From Aliterella sp. RAGGC_92 (GTDB lineage Bacteria; Cyanobacteriota; Cyanobacteriia; Cyanobacteriales; Chroococcidiopsidaceae): 26,592 nt of DNA. Positions 8,498-16,809 of the stretch are shown piece by piece. The position numbers and the translations under genes are program-made. The stretch lies in the NCBI GenBank assembly GCA_030826005.1, contig JAPJOW010000015.1, positions 3,735 to 30,326 on the forward strand, written 5' to 3'. A model generated the notes under the pieces. The model made no database searches and was not told where the DNA came from. It was given only the letters and a program-made list of their open reading frames with translations. Positions within the stretch are counted from its first letter, which is position 1; each line of letters opens with the position of its first letter.

Positions 8498-8905
8498 ATG
8501 TCTGTTGAAAATAAAGAGTTTGAAATTACCAAGCCAGAAACCGAATGGCAAGAAACTTTAACTCCCGAACAGTTTAAAGTATTGCGTAAGCACGGCACAG
8601 AACGCGCTCATACCAGCGAACTTGATAAGCAATATGGTGAGGGTACTTATGCTTGTGCAGGCTGCGGCTTGCCTCTATTTACCTCCGATACTAAGTTTAA
8701 TAGCGGTACGGGTTGGCCGAGCTTTTTTGCCCCGCTTGAGGGAGCGGTTGGCACAACTGTTGATAAAGCCTTATTTATGACCCGCACGGAAGTTCATTGC
8801 GCTCGTTGTGGCGGGCATTTGGGTCATGTATTTAATGATGGGCCAAAACCTACAGGCGATCGCTATTGTATGAATGGTGTATCGCTTAAATTTATCCCCA
8901 ACTAA
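8498..8905 (+). CDS. msrB: Peptide-methionine (R)-S-oxide reductase MsrB
   Basis: Reduces methionine-R-sulfoxide in proteins, using thioredoxin-type electron donors; cytoplasmic repair of oxidised Met. 135 aa from the ATG at 8498, a normal length; the same frame continues upstream to 8426 but only into the preceding gene. Four zinc Cys are present as C53-x2-C56 (CAGC) and C101-x2-C104 (CARC). The substrate pocket segments FNSGTGWPSFF and GHLGHVFNDGP are intact. The active-site Cys is C124 in RYCMNGVSLKF; the usual wording is RYCINSASLxF, so two neighbouring positions differ, a variant compatible with activity. It leads a tight group with the 74-aa gene (3 nt) and the HNH gene (6 nt). Confidence 0.95.
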   Translation: MSVENKEFEITKPETEWQETLTPEQFKVLRKHGTERAHTSELDKQYGEGTYACAGCGLPLFTSDTKFNSGTGWPSFFAPLEGAVGTTVDKALFMTRTEVHCARCGGHLGHVFNDGPKPTGDRYCMNGVSLKFIPN

Positions 8906-8908
8906 TCT

Positions 8909-9133
8909 ATGTGGCTGGTAACTATTAACTGTTCGACCGAAGCCTGGAAACAAGCAAGTGCAGCATTTCTGGCTCTAGTAGATAAGTATCAAGGCGCTTG
9001 CGTTTCTTCCAAAAAAACACCCAAAGGCGATCGCACGATGGAATACAAAATTGAAGATGTTGCCGATGCGGAGGCTTTAACTGATGAGTGTCAAAGTCTA
9101 GTAGGATTTACAGCAGAGTTTGCATCGCTTTAA
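8909..9133 (+). CDS. Conserved-looking small protein of unknown function, 74 aa
   Basis: Starts at an ATG 3 nt after the msrB stop and ends 6 nt before the HNH gene, so it is probably translated from the same mRNA. The sequence MWLVTINCSTEAWKQASAAF then ALVDKYQG, TMEYKIEDVADAEALTDEC and VGFTAEF alternates strand- and helix-like segments, compatible with a small beta-alpha-beta (ferredoxin-like) domain. Codon use matches its neighbours, including an internal GCGATCGC site. Two Cys residues are not in a recognisable metal motif. I do not recognise the family. The position suggests a link with oxidative-damage repair, but that is inference only. Confidence 0.7.
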   Translation: MWLVTINCSTEAWKQASAAFLALVDKYQGACVSSKKTPKGDRTMEYKIEDVADAEALTDECQSLVGFTAEFASL

Positions 9134-9139
9134 TCTCCA

Positions 9140-9481
9140 ATGCCGCCAAATTCCGCAGCCAAAAAGTCTAAAAATCTTAAAGCTCAATTAAAAACAGCAA
9201 TTAAGTTAGAGTTTGCACTTTGCTGTGCTTATTGTGGTGTTAAGTCTAAAAAACTTACTTTAGATCATGTAATAGCGGAGTCTAAAGGCGGGATAAAGTC
9301 GCGCAATAATTTAGTACCAGCCTGTGCAAGATGTAATAAAAGCAAAGGCTCTAAGCATTTAACAGACTGGTACATTGCCAAACTACCTTTTTTTTGCGAA
9401 CAGCGCTTGCAAAAGATTTTGCATAGAAGCGAACAAATTAAGATATTTTTGCCTAAGTGCGCCAAAGGATTTAGTCAATAA
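9140..9481 (+). CDS. HNH endonuclease family protein
   Basis: 113 aa with a complete small HNH (beta-beta-alpha-metal) domain: CAYCG (C29, C32), LDHVIAESKGG with D42-H43, NNLVPACARCNKSKG with N57, C62 and C65. The two CxxC pairs hold structural zinc, and the His/Asn residues form the nicking or cleaving centre on DNA. A basic N-terminus (KKSKNLKAQLK) and a basic C-terminal tail flank it. It ends with TAA at 9479-9481, overlapping the 3' end of the convergent glycerate kinase gene by 7 nt. Stand-alone HNH proteins of this kind are common in cyanobacteria as chromosomal genes of unknown target. There is no intron, intein or restriction methylase next to it. Confidence 0.85.
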   Translation: MPPNSAAKKSKNLKAQLKTAIKLEFALCCAYCGVKSKKLTLDHVIAESKGGIKSRNNLVPACARCNKSKGSKHLTDWYIAKLPFFCEQRLQKILHRSEQIKIFLPKCAKGFSQ

Positions 9482-10545
9482 ACTTTACCCCAAGAGCGAT
9501 CGCGCTTAATTTCAATTACTAAGTCTACCGAGTTAGACTGCTTGCATAGAGAGCTTTTTGCCCCCCCAGCCCCCCAATTCTGGGGGGAGACGGAGTTAAA
9601 GTCCCCTAAGAAAGGGGGATTTAGGGGGCTTTCTTGAAGGCGTGCTAAGGGTTTAATGAATAATTCTGGATGTAGACTTTGCCAAAAGTAATTAACAAAT
9701 TGCTCTATTTCTGCGTCACTCATCCCTAATTTACCCCTGGCAATAGCTTGATGTTCTGCTTCTTTTCGCCAACCTAAACTCCAACGATAGTCAAGCGGAT
9801 AAAGCAAAATCAACCGATCTAATCTTTCCCATAAAGGTAGATAGTCTCGTAATTTAGCATTCATATCGCGGGCAAATTGGCGATCGCTTTCACTAATAAT
9901 TGGCGGTGGCGCATTGTCAAAAACCCCCGGCTCGATAGGTCGAACACCCACAAACCAACCCTCAAATAAAACAATATCCGCCCCGGAAATAACTTCGGGA
10001 GTCCCCCGATCTCCTGCACCGTTATAAGCAGATTTATCAAAGCGGGGAAGCTGAATTATTGCGTCGGATTTAGGCTGATGTAGCACATCTAATATATTGA
10101 TTCCTAAATCTAAATCGTGTGTACCAGGAGGGCCGCGCCAAATTAAACGCGGATCTTGTTGCTTTAAAATTAGGCGATCGCCATAAGTTTTATACAAGTC
10201 ATCCAAAGACAAGCAAACAGTACGATAACCTATCTCACCCAAAATCAATATTAGGATAGAAGCTAAGGTAGATTTACCCGTACCTTGAGTAGCTAAAATG
10301 CCTTGAATTAATGGTTGCGATTGCGACTTGCGATACTGGGCTATGAGCATTGCCAAAGGCAGCCACAAAGTCCATAGATTGATTGCAAACTGCTCTAGGG
10401 GCAGTTTTAGAGTTTGTTGATTAAATTGGCTGCAAGCTGGGTAAATCGCACGGAAAATAGCCGGGTAATCTACATTTTTCGCCTGTGTTTCACCGAATAA
10501 ATGCGATCGCCTATTTGCCAAAATTTGCTCAAGCCACAAATCCAT
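9475..10545 (-). CDS. D-glycerate 3-kinase (plant/cyanobacterial GLYK type) with an in-frame repeat insertion
   Basis: Phosphorylates D-glycerate to 3-phosphoglycerate with ATP, the last step of photorespiratory 2-phosphoglycolate recycling. 356 aa. P-loop ATQGTGKST (85-93), then SLDDLYKTYGDR and DPRLIWRGPPGTHDLDLG, a family hallmark. PRFDKSAYNGAGDR and VLFEGWFVGVRP are the further conserved blocks, and the C-terminus VDLVIEIKRDRSWGKVY is the usual ending. Between FIKPLARL and VDLVIEI lie about 35 foreign residues (roughly 304-339) encoded by a dispersed repeat plus a short tail, all in frame. The core motifs are untouched, so activity may survive. Start: ATG at 10543-10545, 36 nt from the divergent DUF429 start. 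Confidence 0.93.
   Translation of the reverse strand: MDLWLEQILANRRSHLFGETQAKNVDYPAIFRAIYPACSQFNQQTLKLPLEQFAINLWTLWLPLAMLIAQYRKSQSQPLIQGILATQGTGKSTLASILILILGEIGYRTVCLSLDDLYKTYGDRLILKQQDPRLIWRGPPGTHDLDLGINILDVLHQPKSDAIIQLPRFDKSAYNGAGDRGTPEVISGADIVLFEGWFVGVRPIEPGVFDNAPPPIISESDRQFARDMNAKLRDYLPLWERLDRLILLYPLDYRWSLGWRKEAEHQAIARGKLGMSDAEIEQFVNYFWQSLHPELFIKPLARLQESPLNPPFLGDFNSVSPQNWGAGGAKSSLCKQSNSVDLVIEIKRDRSWGKVY
9561..9632 (-). repeat. Third copy of the AAAGCCCCCTAAATCCCCC-type repeat, inside the glycerate kinase gene
   Basis: On the minus strand this begins AAAGCCCCCTAAATCCCCC, continues AGGGGACTTTAACTCC and ends AGAATTGGGGGGCT, matching the two copies at 1-158 block by block. It is translated as SPLNPPFLGDFNSVSPQNWG, against SPLNPPIMGDFNSSSPQNWG in the PKS. 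The same reading frame of the repeat is therefore used in two unrelated proteins. Paired C- and G-runs allow a hairpin. Confidence 0.9.
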
Positions 10546-10581
10546 GAGAAGTAAATTTGAAAGCTCAATTTTATTACAAAA

Positions 10582-11316
10582 ATGAAATTTATCGGCATCG
10601 ATCTAGGTTGGAAATCGCAACCAAGCGGATTGTGTTGCTTGGAATTGGTAAACGGACAACTAGATTTAATTGCTTTAGAACGGATTGAAGAAATCGCCGA
10701 TGTCCTTGCTTGGTTAGATAACTGCGTCCAAATAGAAGATAGTGCGATCGTTGCTGTAGATGCTCCTACAATCATTCCCAATCTTACAGGAACGCGCTTA
10801 CCTGACAAACTTACTCACAAATATTTTGGACGCTATCATGCGGGTTGTTATCCCGCTAATCTTGGTCTTGGTTTTGCCGATCGCACGGTAAACTTCGGAC
10901 TAGCGTTAGAAAATCGGGGTTTTAGTCACGCGCCAGAAATTACACCCCACTATTTAGGCAGATATCAAATTGAAGTATTTCCCCATCCGGCAATTGTAGA
11001 GTTATTTAATTTACCTTTAATTCTTAAATATAAAAAAGGACGCTTGTTAGAGCGACGCTTAGAACTAATAAAACTGCATCAATATATTGTGGAAGTTTTG
11101 CCTACCTTTACACCCGCCCTCAATCTCAATTCTCAAAGCGAACTATTTGCCGAAATTCCCACGACTGGAAAAGCTCTAAAAGTATTAGAAGACAAATTAG
11201 ATAGTCTAATTTGCGCTTATGTGGGCGCTTACTGGTGGTATTGGGGACTAGAACGAAATGTAGTGTTAGGCGATCGCACTTCAGGATATATAGTTATCCC
11301 CAAGCGCGAAACTTAA
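10582..11316 (+). CDS. DUF429 family protein (predicted RNase H-fold nuclease)
   Basis: 244 aa. The start MKFIGIDLGWKSQPSGLCCL is the DUF429 opening: a beta-strand ending in an Asp (D7), as in RNase H-like folds. VAVDAPTIIPNLTGTR supplies a second acidic strand (around residues 57-61), and IEVFPHPAIVELF and the late LEDKLDSLICAYVGAYW are further family blocks. The family is predicted to be a nuclease with an RNase H-like fold, but its substrate is not known. No signal peptide or membrane segment is seen. It is divergent from glycerate kinase with only 36 nt between start codons, so the two promoters must overlap each other or the opposite gene. It ends 34 nt from the convergent MscS gene. Confidence 0.85.
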   Translation: MKFIGIDLGWKSQPSGLCCLELVNGQLDLIALERIEEIADVLAWLDNCVQIEDSAIVAVDAPTIIPNLTGTRLPDKLTHKYFGRYHAGCYPANLGLGFADRTVNFGLALENRGFSHAPEITPHYLGRYQIEVFPHPAIVELFNLPLILKYKKGRLLERRLELIKLHQYIVEVLPTFTPALNLNSQSELFAEIPTTGKALKVLEDKLDSLICAYVGAYWWYWGLERNVVLGDRTSGYIVIPKRET

Positions 11317-11350
11317 ATAACTTAACAATGCCGATACAGTTGAACCCAAT

Positions 11351-12679
11351 TTAATCTTTTCGCTCTGGAGCAGGCGGGGGTTGCACCTGGGTGTTGCCTA
11401 ATGCTGATTGCCACTGTTCTAAATGACGCGGCACCAAAATCCGTACATCTGGGTCAGGTAGTCCAATTCCAGCTTCTTGGAGAGCAGTAACAAGGTGCAA
11501 TCGCACATTAGATATGGTCGCCACAAAGTCCGCTCGACGAGAGTCTGCCCAAAAGCGAACTTCAACCCCAATGTCGTCTTGTCCTAGCTCCTGGACTCGG
11601 ACAGAAGCGGCGGGTTCTGATAGTACACCATCGGTTAACTGAGTTGTTGTTTGAATAACGGCAATTGCCCTTTGCAGATCGCTATCATAACCAAGAAAAA
11701 GACTTACACTGCCTCGACGAATAGGAGCCGCCGTGTTGTTAATGATGCGAGAAGTAAACAACTCTGCATTAGGTAGTAACACCACCCGACCATCGTAAGT
11801 CCGAAGTTGGGTAGCTCGCAAGTCAATGCGCTCAACGTTTCCCTCCGTTTCCCCAACGATAATTTGATCGCCTAGTTCAAAAGGACGTAAGACCAAAATC
11901 AAGATACCGCTAATGAAGTTGGAGAGAATGTCTTTAAGAGCAAACCCTAGGGCTAAACTGGTCAAACCCAAGCCTGTAGCAACAGTTTGCGGATCGAAGC
12001 CAAAGGTATCTAAAGCCAATATCAACCCCAAAATCCAAACCGTGTAGTAAGCCACCTGTTTAATTAGATTCTCAATGGTAAGGTCTTCCACAATCCGACG
12101 AAAGAGCATCCGCATCAACCAGCGCACAAGAGCAGCGATCGCCCAAAACAACCCGATTACTAATAAAGCAGCTAGGGCGCGAGGAACGATCGCAATCGCA
12201 GATTCGAGCAGTCTTCCAAAAGCGGTTTCGATGGAGGCTTGAACTTCGGTAGCAAACCTTCCCCCCGGCGAAAGTCGGCGGAGTCTCGCTCGTCCTAGGC
12301 TTGTATCTATCGCACTCGACCACTGAGTCGTCAGTGCATCAATAGTAGTTAGATTATCTTGAGCATCGGCTTCGGTTACTGTCACGATAGGAACACCCGC
12401 AATCGTAATTACGCGCTCGGCACTATTGGCATTGGTTGGTAAAATCCGGGGTGGTGCTATGGCTTCTGGATTTTCTAATAATCGATTCATCCGTCGCTCA
12501 ATTTGTCGCGCGCGGACGGTAGCATCTAATTCTCCAGCAGTCCCAACTTGAAACACCGCCCGTCCATCGAGCCTCACTGTCACCGATACATCCTGTGCTA
12601 AGGCAGAAGAAGAAAATAGAGCGATCGCCAATAAGGTAGCGATCGCTTTTGAGCAAAATCGTGTTAGCGCAGCGTTCAA
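11351..12679 (-). CDS. MscS-family mechanosensitive ion channel
   Basis: 442 aa. N-terminal signal peptide (about 1-28, ending SSSALA-QD), a periplasmic segment to about 150, then membrane helices at about 160-185 and 205-225 and the pore helix at 230-265. LGLTSLALGFALKDILSNF corresponds to the Gly/Ala-packed TM3 of MscS. It is followed by the beta-domain block FELGDQIIVGETEGNVERI and PNAELFTSRIINN, then a C-terminal alpha/beta vestibule domain. Opens under membrane tension to release solutes on hypo-osmotic shock. Start: TTG at 12677-12679, because GGGGAAG (12687-12693) is 7 nt upstream; an ATG at 12686 abuts that site and is in another frame. It is last in a probable four-gene operon, 43 nt after the GHL10 gene. 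Confidence 0.92.
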   Translation of the reverse strand: MNAALTRFCSKAIATLLAIALFSSSALAQDVSVTVRLDGRAVFQVGTAGELDATVRARQIERRMNRLLENPEAIAPPRILPTNANSAERVITIAGVPIVTVTEADAQDNLTTIDALTTQWSSAIDTSLGRARLRRLSPGGRFATEVQASIETAFGRLLESAIAIVPRALAALLVIGLFWAIAALVRWLMRMLFRRIVEDLTIENLIKQVAYYTVWILGLILALDTFGFDPQTVATGLGLTSLALGFALKDILSNFISGILILVLRPFELGDQIIVGETEGNVERIDLRATQLRTYDGRVVLLPNAELFTSRIINNTAAPIRRGSVSLFLGYDSDLQRAIAVIQTTTQLTDGVLSEPAASVRVQELGQDDIGVEVRFWADSRRADFVATISNVRLHLVTALQEAGIGLPDPDVRILVPRHLEQWQSALGNTQVQPPPAPERKD

Positions 12680-12722
12680 TAGACATCTTCCCCGAATTAG
12701 AACGTTTGGCGAGTTCTTTGCT

Positions 12723-15467
12723 TTAGCGGTGCTTTTTTAAGACAACGCGATCGCCATAAACTAATAATCGCTCTATAGTATCGATCCGATTTAACCAAAC
12801 TTTGAATTGATAAGGATTTTCTAACCGATAAAAGCGCATCCCATCTTTAAACTGCGACTCAAAGGCAGCTAACGCCCCTTTTGCGGTACTCAATCGCCCC
12901 GGTGTAGGATTAGCTGCAAGTTCAGCTAAAGCAGTTTCTAGTACCTTTGCTTTGGCGCTAAAAGCTGATTGCCCGCTTTTAACTAACACCAGTTGATTGC
13001 TTGAAAGTAGATAATCCCACTGCTGTTGCAGCGATGTAAACCTAGCCGCCGCCGTGTGGAATGGTTGACGGTGAGGAATTGGTTCGTTGGCTTTGCCTTG
13101 GGTGCGTTGAAAAATACCTTGTAAGTCGCTGTTGAGATTTTCAGCAGCAAATAGCGCGTAACCGCTAATCGGTAAATCTCTAGCTAACTGAATTTGATCG
13201 ATAGTAACAGGAGAAGTTAAGTTTAATAAGCGAATCCCCGGTACAACTAGCGCCGAACCTAATTTAACCGAGTTAATCCAAGGTTGAGTAAGACGCTGGA
13301 AGCGGTAAGTATCCAAAGCATAAGTCATGGGAATAATTAAATCCACATCCCCGCGCTGCGCCCATACTTCCCAGTTTTGTTGCAACTTATTAAGTCGCTC
13401 TTGTTCGGGAAGCGGAAACACGGCAACGGACATAATTATATTCGGGCGCGTCTTTCGCAATTGCTGCGCTACTTGAGCGACAAAAGAATCAATTTGGCGG
13501 GTGCGAAAATTCGTCCATTTTTGCCACAAAACGCGATCGCGCGGACTAATTTTAGTTGGATCTACCCCTGTCAACTGCCTAAACTGCTGCCTTGCAGCTA
13601 TTCCATAACCGTAAGTGCGATCGGCTGCCGGATCTTGAAATGGATAGCGAATATAATCTAGTTGCAAACCATCTATTTTGTAACGTTGGGCAATTTCATT
13701 ACATAAATCTAATAAATACTGTCGCGCTTCGGGATTTGCTGGATCTAAAAAAGGCTTATTTTGACCAGCCGGAAACAAACTACCTCGATTATCATAACTT
13801 GCCCAATCGGGATGAGCGGCAATTACTGGGCCTGGATAATTAGCTGGCAGATTAACTAAAGTATTATGGCGTTGATTGCCTACAGCAAAAGCCCATACCC
13901 AAGCGTGTAACTCTATTTTACGTTCGTGAGCTAACTTAACTCCCGATGCCAACGGATCCCAACCAGTAACTAAAGGATTTGCTTGCGGTGCAACTTTACT
14001 TGGATAAATAGGATAACCAGCATTAACAGTTTCGAGAAAAACCGTGTTAATTCCTGCGGCTGCTAGTTTGTCAAATATTTTTGCTAATCCTTGCTCTGAG
14101 CCTGCACGGACAATTGTGCCTCGATCTAACCATATAGCGCGGATTTCTGGTTGAGAAATCGGGCGACTTGTCGGGTAGTTGTCCCATAATAGTTGAGACG
14201 CTTTGAGCCACTCACTTCTGGCTTTGGTATAGTTTCTTTTAGCAACTAACTGAGGTAGAGTTTTGGCAATTTCTCTGGCTTTATCTAAGGCTTGGGCAGC
14301 GCTTTGAGGTATTGTAGTAATTTTAGAACTAGCTATTTCTGTTGCTTCGGTAGAGCGATGATTGCGGGAATTTGCGGCTAGTTGGGCGCTTTCAAATCTA
14401 CCGATTAAGTTGTCCAATTCTTGGCGCAGAGCGATCGCTTCTACGCGTGTAATTGGCGTTTTGGCGTTAGGAGCGACTAATCCTCTGGGTGCGAGTCTAT
14501 CTAATGGCTCGTCGGAGGCGGGAGTTATAAAACTATTTGGATTTACTTTATTATTAGGACGAGTGGCAGCTAAGGACGGAGTAACTTTTCTCGCGCTTAC
14601 AGGTGCATTTGCAGGCGTTTGAGTCGTTGCTGATGGTTTTGAATTGACGGCAATTCTATTTGTATTTGTTGCTACTGTCCCATTGCAATTTTTTGGTTTA
14701 ACCGTAGTATTTGCGGCAGATACTTTGACATGACGGCTAAGAGCGGCTTTTAGCCATGCAGTATCAAATTCAGTCGCAGTAGAGGCGTTTGTTCCCCAAT
14801 TCCAGCCTAAAAGCGTTGTCCGTTCGGTGGTAACAACCGCCGAGGGAGTGTTAGGCGTTTGCCAAACCGCCGCCGTTTGGCTCGTTACACCTGTGGGAAT
14901 TATCGAGCCTCCCCAAGCTGTACCGCCTAAAGAATCTTTTACCCATTGTTGGGAATTAGTTTTTAATGGTTGTAATTTTGATGGCGCTTTAAACCCAAAT
15001 CCCCAGTATGCCCCTAATAGACTCCGCATTAGTTGCCGCACTCCGGGCTGACTGCGATTTCCTACAGCGCCGCTCGTAATTACCCGTCCCCCTTGACTCA
15101 TCCAGCTTTCAAGCGCGATCGCCTGAGCGGGAGAAATTGTCTCTACATTCGGCAAAAATACCACCGGGCGATCGCTCAAATCTGTTGCGCTTCTTACATT
15201 TGCTAAGTCTATAACGCAGTAATTTATTCCCGATGCCTGCAAGCGCGTGGTTATAGTCTGCCAATATTGAGCATTTTCGTCGCTTCTAATTACGCCCAAT
15301 ACTTCGGTTTCCGCCGCGATCGCTGGCAAAGTAAGTAAGGGCAAAAAACTCGAACCCCAAGCCACTACTCCCAACCAAGCATATAAACTTTTTTTTGTTA
15401 CTTTTTCGCGGCTAAAAGTAGCCCGAACTATTGGTAGCAGCACGGTTAAACTTAATTTTATCGGCAT
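12723..15467 (-). CDS. Secreted family-10-like glycosylhydrolase (GHL10/DUF187)
   Basis: 914 aa. A hydrophobic N-terminal segment (about 28-50, ending PAIAA-ET) looks like a signal peptide. Residues about 55-235 form an alpha/beta domain with a ThuA/glutamine-amidotransferase-like look (VVFLPNVETISPAQA, SQGGRVITSG). A Ser/Thr/Pro/Asn-rich linker spans about 245-345, then a helical part. The GHL10 TIM-barrel (about 440-800) carries EIRAIWLDRGTIV, INTVFLETVNAGYPIYPS, ELHAWVWAFAVGNQRHN, KIDGLQLDYIRYP and VDLIIPMTYALD. A C-terminal helical tail follows. The family is thought to act on polysaccharide or peptidoglycan in the envelope; the substrate is unproven. Its ATG overlaps the stop of the upstream radical-SAM gene as TAATG, so translation is probably coupled. 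Confidence 0.88.
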   Translation of the reverse strand: MPIKLSLTVLLPIVRATFSREKVTKKSLYAWLGVVAWGSSFLPLLTLPAIAAETEVLGVIRSDENAQYWQTITTRLQASGINYCVIDLANVRSATDLSDRPVVFLPNVETISPAQAIALESWMSQGGRVITSGAVGNRSQPGVRQLMRSLLGAYWGFGFKAPSKLQPLKTNSQQWVKDSLGGTAWGGSIIPTGVTSQTAAVWQTPNTPSAVVTTERTTLLGWNWGTNASTATEFDTAWLKAALSRHVKVSAANTTVKPKNCNGTVATNTNRIAVNSKPSATTQTPANAPVSARKVTPSLAATRPNNKVNPNSFITPASDEPLDRLAPRGLVAPNAKTPITRVEAIALRQELDNLIGRFESAQLAANSRNHRSTEATEIASSKITTIPQSAAQALDKAREIAKTLPQLVAKRNYTKARSEWLKASQLLWDNYPTSRPISQPEIRAIWLDRGTIVRAGSEQGLAKIFDKLAAAGINTVFLETVNAGYPIYPSKVAPQANPLVTGWDPLASGVKLAHERKIELHAWVWAFAVGNQRHNTLVNLPANYPGPVIAAHPDWASYDNRGSLFPAGQNKPFLDPANPEARQYLLDLCNEIAQRYKIDGLQLDYIRYPFQDPAADRTYGYGIAARQQFRQLTGVDPTKISPRDRVLWQKWTNFRTRQIDSFVAQVAQQLRKTRPNIIMSVAVFPLPEQERLNKLQQNWEVWAQRGDVDLIIPMTYALDTYRFQRLTQPWINSVKLGSALVVPGIRLLNLTSPVTIDQIQLARDLPISGYALFAAENLNSDLQGIFQRTQGKANEPIPHRQPFHTAAARFTSLQQQWDYLLSSNQLVLVKSGQSAFSAKAKVLETALAELAANPTPGRLSTAKGALAAFESQFKDGMRFYRLENPYQFKVWLNRIDTIERLLVYGDRVVLKKHR

Positions 15468-16789
15468 TATTTAATACAAGTTTCGATTAGCTCGGCTATC
15501 CCTCGGATGGGCAAAATTGGCGTACTCAGTTTGGAGGCAAGTTCTGTAACGGTCATGTCGTCTAAAAAACAAGTATCGCCATGCTTAAGCATCATAGCAG
15601 GTAACAGCACTCCATCTCCTAAGTATTTCTGTTGTAACCCCGATAACAAATCTTCGCCAGTTAATAGTCCTGTAACTGTAATACTCTGTCCCCAATAATT
15701 GCTAGATAAAGCAACCATCGTTATTTCTAAGTTTTTTACTTTATTTAGCCGCTTTACAATTGGTTGAAAAGCTTTTTCTACGGCGTTACCTACTACCCAA
15801 GTTAACTTTTTAGGTATTTTAATTTGTTTTGGCAAATTTTTAGCCGCAAGGTCAAATTCTTTCAGAAAAGAACGAATAGATCCGACCCCATTATCTATCT
15901 GCGGGTAGTTTTCGTAGTCAGATTCAGGGGGTAATTCTGCCCCAGCAATTAAAAACCACTCGTCTGCTAACCAAGCAAAGGTGGACTTTAAAGAGGTACG
16001 AAATTTAGCTTGCAAACTTTGCACTTGAGCAATAACTTCGGCGGCTTTTTCTGGGTTAACGGCAACTAATTCGTCTTCGGTAGGGCGAAACTTAGTCAAG
16101 CCTACAGGGACAACCGCAACCGATGCAACGGCGGGAGTTTTACCTTTATGAAAAGCTGCCAAATCGAGGAGAGTTTTTTCTAAATGTTTGCCGTCATTTA
16201 TCCCAGGACATACTACTACTTGAGCGTGAATTTGCAAGCGTTTTTGTTGAAACCACTTGAGTTGTTGTAATATTTCCCCAGCACGGGGATTTTTGAGGAG
16301 TTTAATTCTAATTTCTGGCTCGGTAGCATGGACTGATACATATAAGGGCGACAAGCGCATCTGCTCGATTCTTGCCCATTCTTTTTGACTCAAGTTAGTC
16401 AGGGTAAGGTATGAGCCATATAGAAAGCTGAGGCGGTAGTCATCGTCTTTAAAATACAAGCTTTGACGTTTACCCGGTGGTTGTTGATCGATAAAGCAAA
16501 AAGGACAGCGATTATTACACTGAATTAAATTATCAAATAAAGCGCTGTCAAATTCTAACCCCAAGCCTTCGTCGTAGTCTTTTTCAATTTCTACGTGATG
16601 GGTTTTGCCTGTAGTGTCGATAACTTCTAGTTCCAAAAGTTCGTCGGCGCACAAAAATTGATAATCTATCAAGTCGCGAGGTTGAGTGCCGTTAATGGAT
16701 ACAATGGCATCGCCGATTTCAAAGCCCATTTCGGCGGCGATGGAGTCAGGCAGAATTTTAGTAATTAAGGCGGGTTTAGTGGCATTCAT
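15467..16789 (-). CDS. PDZ/radical-SAM protein, cyanobacterial DUF512 (TIGR03279-type)
   Basis: 440 aa. N-terminal PDZ-like domain (about 1-70; ITKILPDSIAAEMGFEIGDAI). Next comes CNNRCPFCF with C91, C95 and C98, the CX3CX2C cluster of radical-SAM enzymes. The C-terminal DUF512 region contains VAVVPVGLTKFRP and DNGVGSIRSFLKEF. It should bind a 4Fe-4S cluster and S-adenosylmethionine; the reaction is unknown. The family is present across cyanobacteria, which supports the lineage call. It follows uppP by 20 nt and overlaps the GHL10 gene by one base, placing it inside an envelope-type operon. No membrane segment is seen, so it is probably cytoplasmic. Confidence 0.93.
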   Translation of the reverse strand: MNATKPALITKILPDSIAAEMGFEIGDAIVSINGTQPRDLIDYQFLCADELLELEVIDTTGKTHHVEIEKDYDEGLGLEFDSALFDNLIQCNNRCPFCFIDQQPPGKRQSLYFKDDDYRLSFLYGSYLTLTNLSQKEWARIEQMRLSPLYVSVHATEPEIRIKLLKNPRAGEILQQLKWFQQKRLQIHAQVVVCPGINDGKHLEKTLLDLAAFHKGKTPAVASVAVVPVGLTKFRPTEDELVAVNPEKAAEVIAQVQSLQAKFRTSLKSTFAWLADEWFLIAGAELPPESDYENYPQIDNGVGSIRSFLKEFDLAAKNLPKQIKIPKKLTWVVGNAVEKAFQPIVKRLNKVKNLEITMVALSSNYWGQSITVTGLLTGEDLLSGLQQKYLGDGVLLPAMMLKHGDTCFLDDMTVTELASKLSTPILPIRGIAELIETCIK

Positions 16790-16809
16790 ACGTTGAGGCG
16801 ATGCGGCTA

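Noticed and set aside
12498..12686. 62-aa frame starting at the ATG next to the MscS start
   Set aside because: Its ATG directly abuts the ribosome-binding site, and its product is a shadow of the MscS N-terminus in another frame.
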